Origin: Bacteriovoracaceae bacterium
GTDB taxonomy: Bacteria > Bdellovibrionota > Bacteriovoracia > Bacteriovoracales > Bacteriovoracaceae
Direction of reading: 5' to 3'
DNA length: 15,264 bases
Assembly (NCBI GenBank): GCA_947440875.1
Contig: CANETG010000037.1
Location: 1 to 15,264, forward strand
Made by a program: the position numbers and the translations under genes. This document shows, one piece after another, positions 13,257-15,264 of this stretch (the stretch's first letter is position 1; every line of letters starts with the position of its first letter). The notes under the pieces were generated by a model. That model was not told where the DNA came from and ran no database searches. It was given only the letters and a program-made list of their open reading frames with translations.

Positions 13257-13297
13257 AGCGAATCGGCTCAGTCAGGTAAAAACTTGAGCGAATCGCT
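13257..13297. repeat. Direct repeat pair upstream of the mini-pilin/chaperone/usher operon
   Basis: AGCGAATCG occurs at 13257-13265 and again at 13287-13295, exactly 30 bp apart, about three helical turns. The second copy extends to AGCGAATCGCT (13287-13297), an inverted repeat AGCGA/TCGCT around one base. The pair lies within 50 bp of the mini-pilin start, a natural place for a regulator to bind. The sequences are seen directly; an operator role is inference. Confidence 0.4.
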
Positions 13298-13374
13298 TAG
13301 TTTTAAGCCTTGGGTCCTGCAGATGAAGCTGATTCCTAAAATAGTACCGAATTGAAGTGCTGGGAATTGATGAA

Positions 13375-13413
13375 GAAAAAAGAAAAGCCCCCGTTTTTCG
13401 GAGGCTTTTCTTT
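13375..13413 (-). terminator. Intrinsic terminator of the major pilin gene
   Basis: The arms at 13381-13393 (AGAAAAGCCCCCG) and 13399-13411 (CGGAGGCTTTTCT) pair with a single C-A mismatch around a five-base loop. On the minus strand the hairpin runs into a T-rich tract (TTTTCTTTTTTCTTC). It lies 30 bases after the pilin stop and before the mini-pilin gene, so it should separate pilin expression from the downstream assembly genes. Confidence 0.85.
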
Positions 13414-13442
13414 GATTCAAAAAATTTGGAAAAAAGTGAGAA

Positions 13443-13916
13443 CTAGTTGGCAGCGATTGTGAAAGTCACAACGTCTGTGTACGTACCTTCAATGCGGTTT
13501 TGGTGGGGAACACCAACGTAGGAAATACGGATGTCTGATTCTGCTGAATTCACTGAGTTTGGTTTTGATTTCACAACACTCGATTGAGACAGATTAACCA
13601 CCTGTCCGTCGTAGGTGAGTGAGTAGGCGATGTTCACTGAAGGGTAAGTAGTGTTGATCAGTTTCCCGTCATTCAAAGAATCAGCAGAGATTTTGTACCC
13701 ACTAAATGAGTTCGAGCGCTCAGAAGCAACCGCCACGAGCATGTTCGTCGCTGATTGCTCCAGGTTAAGTGCTGTCGGAGTATTTGCACCTGTTGATGGA
13801 GTGATAAGAATTGAGAGCTTCTTCGGAACGATCCCTTTCAGATAAAGATTCCCTGTGGTTGCAGAGAAGGCATTCAAAGAAAGAGAAGCGAGAACGACGA
13901 TTGATAAAAATTTCAT
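13443..13916 (-). CDS. Probable major pilin, spore-coat-U-like
   Basis: The 157-residue product has a signal peptide at 1-19 (LSIVVLASLSLNAFSA, cut before TTGN). The mature N-terminus TTGNLYLKGIVP has alternating hydrophobic residues, as expected of a donor strand. The C-terminus GTYTDVVTFTIAAN is typical of pilin domains of the spore-coat-U/Csu class and resembles the end of the tip subunit. It has no cysteine, so it lacks the disulfide seen in many such pilins. The ATG at 13914-13916 has AAAGGG six bases upstream. First in the locus and followed by its own terminator, it is best read as the major structural subunit. Assignment rests on context and end motifs rather than on strong overall similarity. 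Confidence 0.78.
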   Translation of the reverse strand: MKFLSIVVLASLSLNAFSATTGNLYLKGIVPKKLSILITPSTGANTPTALNLEQSATNMLVAVASERSNSFSGYKISADSLNDGKLINTTYPSVNIAYSLTYDGQVVNLSQSSVVKSKPNSVNSAESDIRISYVGVPHQNRIEGTYTDVVTFTIAAN

Positions 13917-13946
13917 ATTTTCCCTTTAAAGAGTGAGTATTTTTAA

Positions 13947-13973
13947 ATTATGCCTCGCCCACGCTAACGCGAG
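13947..13973 (-). promoter_or_regulatory. Candidate promoter/operator region of the pilin gene
   Basis: On the minus strand CATAAT (13947-13952) is a good -10 candidate about 30 bp before the pilin start, but no recognisable -35 lies at the right distance. Instead an inverted repeat, CTCGC at 13954-13958 and GCGAG at 13969-13973, occupies the place upstream of the -10. This could be an operator or activator site. It could also be a weak remnant of termination after the LRR gene. Confidence 0.25.
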
Positions 13974-14004
13974 TGATAAAATTAAGGAAGGTTGAAAATT
14001 TTAC

Positions 14005-14625
14005 CTACTTGGGCCAGAGATGAAACTGCCGCTGAATTCTCGACTTTTCTTCTTCTGAGAACTTATTGGAGTCGATGGAGAGATGTGAAAGTTTCGTCAT
14101 AGTTTTAATGAGATCGGGAAAACGGACGAAATTGTTTGAATCAAGGTTGAGTCGACGGAGAAAAAAAAGAGTCGGAAAAGAATAAGGAAGTGCTGAGAGT
14201 TCATTCCCCGAGAGATTCATTTCCTGAAGCTGGGTCAGCATCGAAATCTCCTCGGGTAACTCACTGAGCTCACAGTCCTTGAATGTGAGAGATTTTATCT
14301 GAGAAGTGACGTGGCCCAAAGGAAGAGTGAGGCGCTTGATGGGGGTCTCGATGATTTTCAGATTCTCCAAAGACGGCAGAGAAAAAAATCCCGAGAGATC
14401 TCCCGTAAATAAAGGCCACTTAACGGAAAGAATTTTGAGTCTTGGCCACAGAGTTCCCAGCCTCGGAAGATCCTGGATATCGCCTTCAAGGTAAAGCTCC
14501 TTCAGATTCCCGAGCATAAAAAGTTCATGCGGAAATTTTCCTGAAAGAGAAACCTTGAGTGCTTCCACTTCCGGGCCATCTACGAGTGCTTTTGAAAGAT
14601 TTTTATACAGCTTCAAAGTACTCAC
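14005..14625 (-). CDS. Cytoplasmic leucine-rich-repeat protein
   Basis: The 206-residue product is made of leucine-rich repeats of about 22-24 residues. Clear units include LGNLKELYLEGDIQDLP, LPSLENLKIIETPIKRL, IKSLTFKDCELSELP, LTQLQEMNLSGNELSALP, LFFLRRLNLDSNNFVRFP and MTKLSHLSIDSNKF. There is no signal peptide or membrane segment, so it should be cytoplasmic. Such repeats make curved protein-binding surfaces. The partner is unknown. The start appears to be GTG at 14623-14625, 23 bases inside the end of serB, with no well-placed ribosome binding site; the first ATG comes only at codon 37, inside a repeat. The overlap implies expression coupled to serB. Confidence 0.8.
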   Translation of the reverse strand: MSTLKLYKNLSKALVDGPEVEALKVSLSGKFPHELFMLGNLKELYLEGDIQDLPRLGTLWPRLKILSVKWPLFTGDLSGFFSLPSLENLKIIETPIKRLTLPLGHVTSQIKSLTFKDCELSELPEEISMLTQLQEMNLSGNELSALPYSFPTLFFLRRLNLDSNNFVRFPDLIKTMTKLSHLSIDSNKFSEEEKSRIQRQFHLWPK

Positions 14626-15264
14626 CCTCGTATCCGAGGAAATACAGAAGTGTTGTCATGGGACCGAAATTAACTTCGTAGGCCGATTCTTTTCTCACGA
14701 GCTCTTTGGCGCGCCAGGCGACTCCCATTCCTGCCTGCTTCAGCATCAGCAGATCATTGGCGCCGTCCCCGACAGCGATCGTCTGTTCCCGCTCAAGCTT
14801 CAGGCGTCTGGTGAGATCGATGAAGATCTCTTCTTTTTTTTTCGCGTTCACGATATCTCCAACGACTTTGCCAGACAAAGTGTCTCCGTCCCAGTCGAGG
14901 GTGTTGGCAACCGCGAGTTCCATGGGAAGACTGTCGCGGAAAAAATCAGCGAAGTAATGAAAGCCCCCGGAAGCGATCGCCGTGTATCCGCCGTGGAGCC
15001 GGAAGGTCCGGATGAAGAGTGCCACTCCTGAAGAGAGAGTCAGGCGCGCGCGGATCTTCTCCAAGTGCGAGCGATGAAATCCTTTCAGGAGCGCAATCCG
15101 CTCCCGGAGTGCGGAGTCGAAATCGAGTTCACCGTTCATCGCGCGTTCAGTGATCGCTTTGACCTGGTCCTCGATGCCATATTCCTTGGCCATTTCGTCG
15201 ATCACTTCCTGCTGGATGAGTGTCGAGTCCATATCGAAAACAACCAGTTTTTGAATCGTCGCCC
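14603..15264 (-). CDS. serB: Phosphoserine phosphatase SerB (start lies beyond right edge)
   Basis: SerB removes phosphate from L-phosphoserine, the last step of serine synthesis, in the cytoplasm. The frame is open to the window edge (220 full codons visible). Haloacid-dehalogenase motifs are complete: the nucleophile motif FDMDST encoded around 15221-15238, IASGGF for motif II, and GDIVNAKKK with GDGANDLLML for motifs III and IV. ITERAMNGELDF matches the E. coli SerB block EVTERAMRGELDF. Residues before the first motif (ATIQKLVV) are only the end of whatever N-terminal part exists, so a regulatory domain like that of E. coli cannot be judged. The stop at 14603-14605 lies inside the start of the leucine-rich-repeat gene. 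Confidence 0.95.
   Translation of the reverse strand, partial: ATIQKLVVFDMDSTLIQQEVIDEMAKEYGIEDQVKAITERAMNGELDFDSALRERIALLKGFHRSHLEKIRARLTLSSGVALFIRTFRLHGGYTAIASGGFHYFADFFRDSLPMELAVANTLDWDGDTLSGKVVGDIVNAKKKEEIFIDLTRRLKLEREQTIAVGDGANDLLMLKQAGMGVAWRAKELVRKESAYEVNFGPMTTLLYFLGYEGEYFEAV

Overview
The window is about 15.3 kb of ordinary-looking bacterial chromosome: closely packed genes, medium GC content, AAGGAG-type ribosome binding sites, and no transposase, integrase, phage gene, CRISPR array, tRNA or rRNA that I could find. It looks like a Gram-negative bacterium with an outer membrane, because it encodes a chaperone-usher pilus, an L,D-transpeptidase and many signal peptides. The overall flavour (many small secreted proteins of unknown function, Rsm22 and RlmF methyltransferases, a ClpB-like paralogue) made me think of Bdellovibrionota (Bdellovibrio/Bacteriovorax relatives). 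That assignment is an inference from general resemblance, not from a marker gene.

Layout, left to right. (1) 1-447, minus: N-terminal part of a secreted protein that runs off the left edge. (2) 448-790: gene-free stretch holding the gltA leader. (3) 791-3009, plus: type II citrate synthase followed 2 nt later by a radical SAM protein with a C-terminal cysteine cluster. (4) 3095-3754, plus: periplasmic YkuD L,D-transpeptidase, closed by a strong intrinsic terminator. (5) 3903-5190, plus: small four-cysteine secreted protein overlapping an Rsm22/METTL17-type methyltransferase that carries four candidate Fe-S cysteines. (6) 5322-7706, plus: a ClpB-like Hsp100 ATPase behind what reads as a sigma-32 type heat-shock promoter. 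(7) 7703-8059, minus: a MazG-like nucleotide pyrophosphohydrolase, convergent with the Hsp100 gene, whose 3' end contains that gene's terminator. (8) 8100-8957, plus: RlmF, ending inside a 69-nt palindrome. (9) 9009-13916, minus: a chaperone-usher pilus locus of the archaic, spore-coat-U-like type, read from right to left: major pilin, very short pilin-like protein, chaperone, usher, two-domain tip subunit. (10) 14005-15264, minus: SerB phosphoserine phosphatase (start lies outside the window) overlapping a cytoplasmic leucine-rich-repeat protein.

How the genes work together. The pilus locus is the only clear multi-gene machine: secreted subunits are folded by the periplasmic chaperone, passed to the outer-membrane usher and polymerised, probably with the two-domain subunit at the tip. 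The major pilin is separated from the rest by a terminator, which would allow a high pilin-to-usher ratio. Most of the remainder is housekeeping: TCA cycle entry, cell-wall cross-linking, ribosome modification, protein disaggregation, nucleotide clean-up and serine synthesis.

The points I consider most worth following up are the palindrome that supplies the end of rlmF, the terminator written into a conserved coding motif of the MazG-like gene, the 76-residue mini-pilin, the citrate synthase-radical SAM pair, and the heat-shock promoter in front of the unusual ClpB-like gene.
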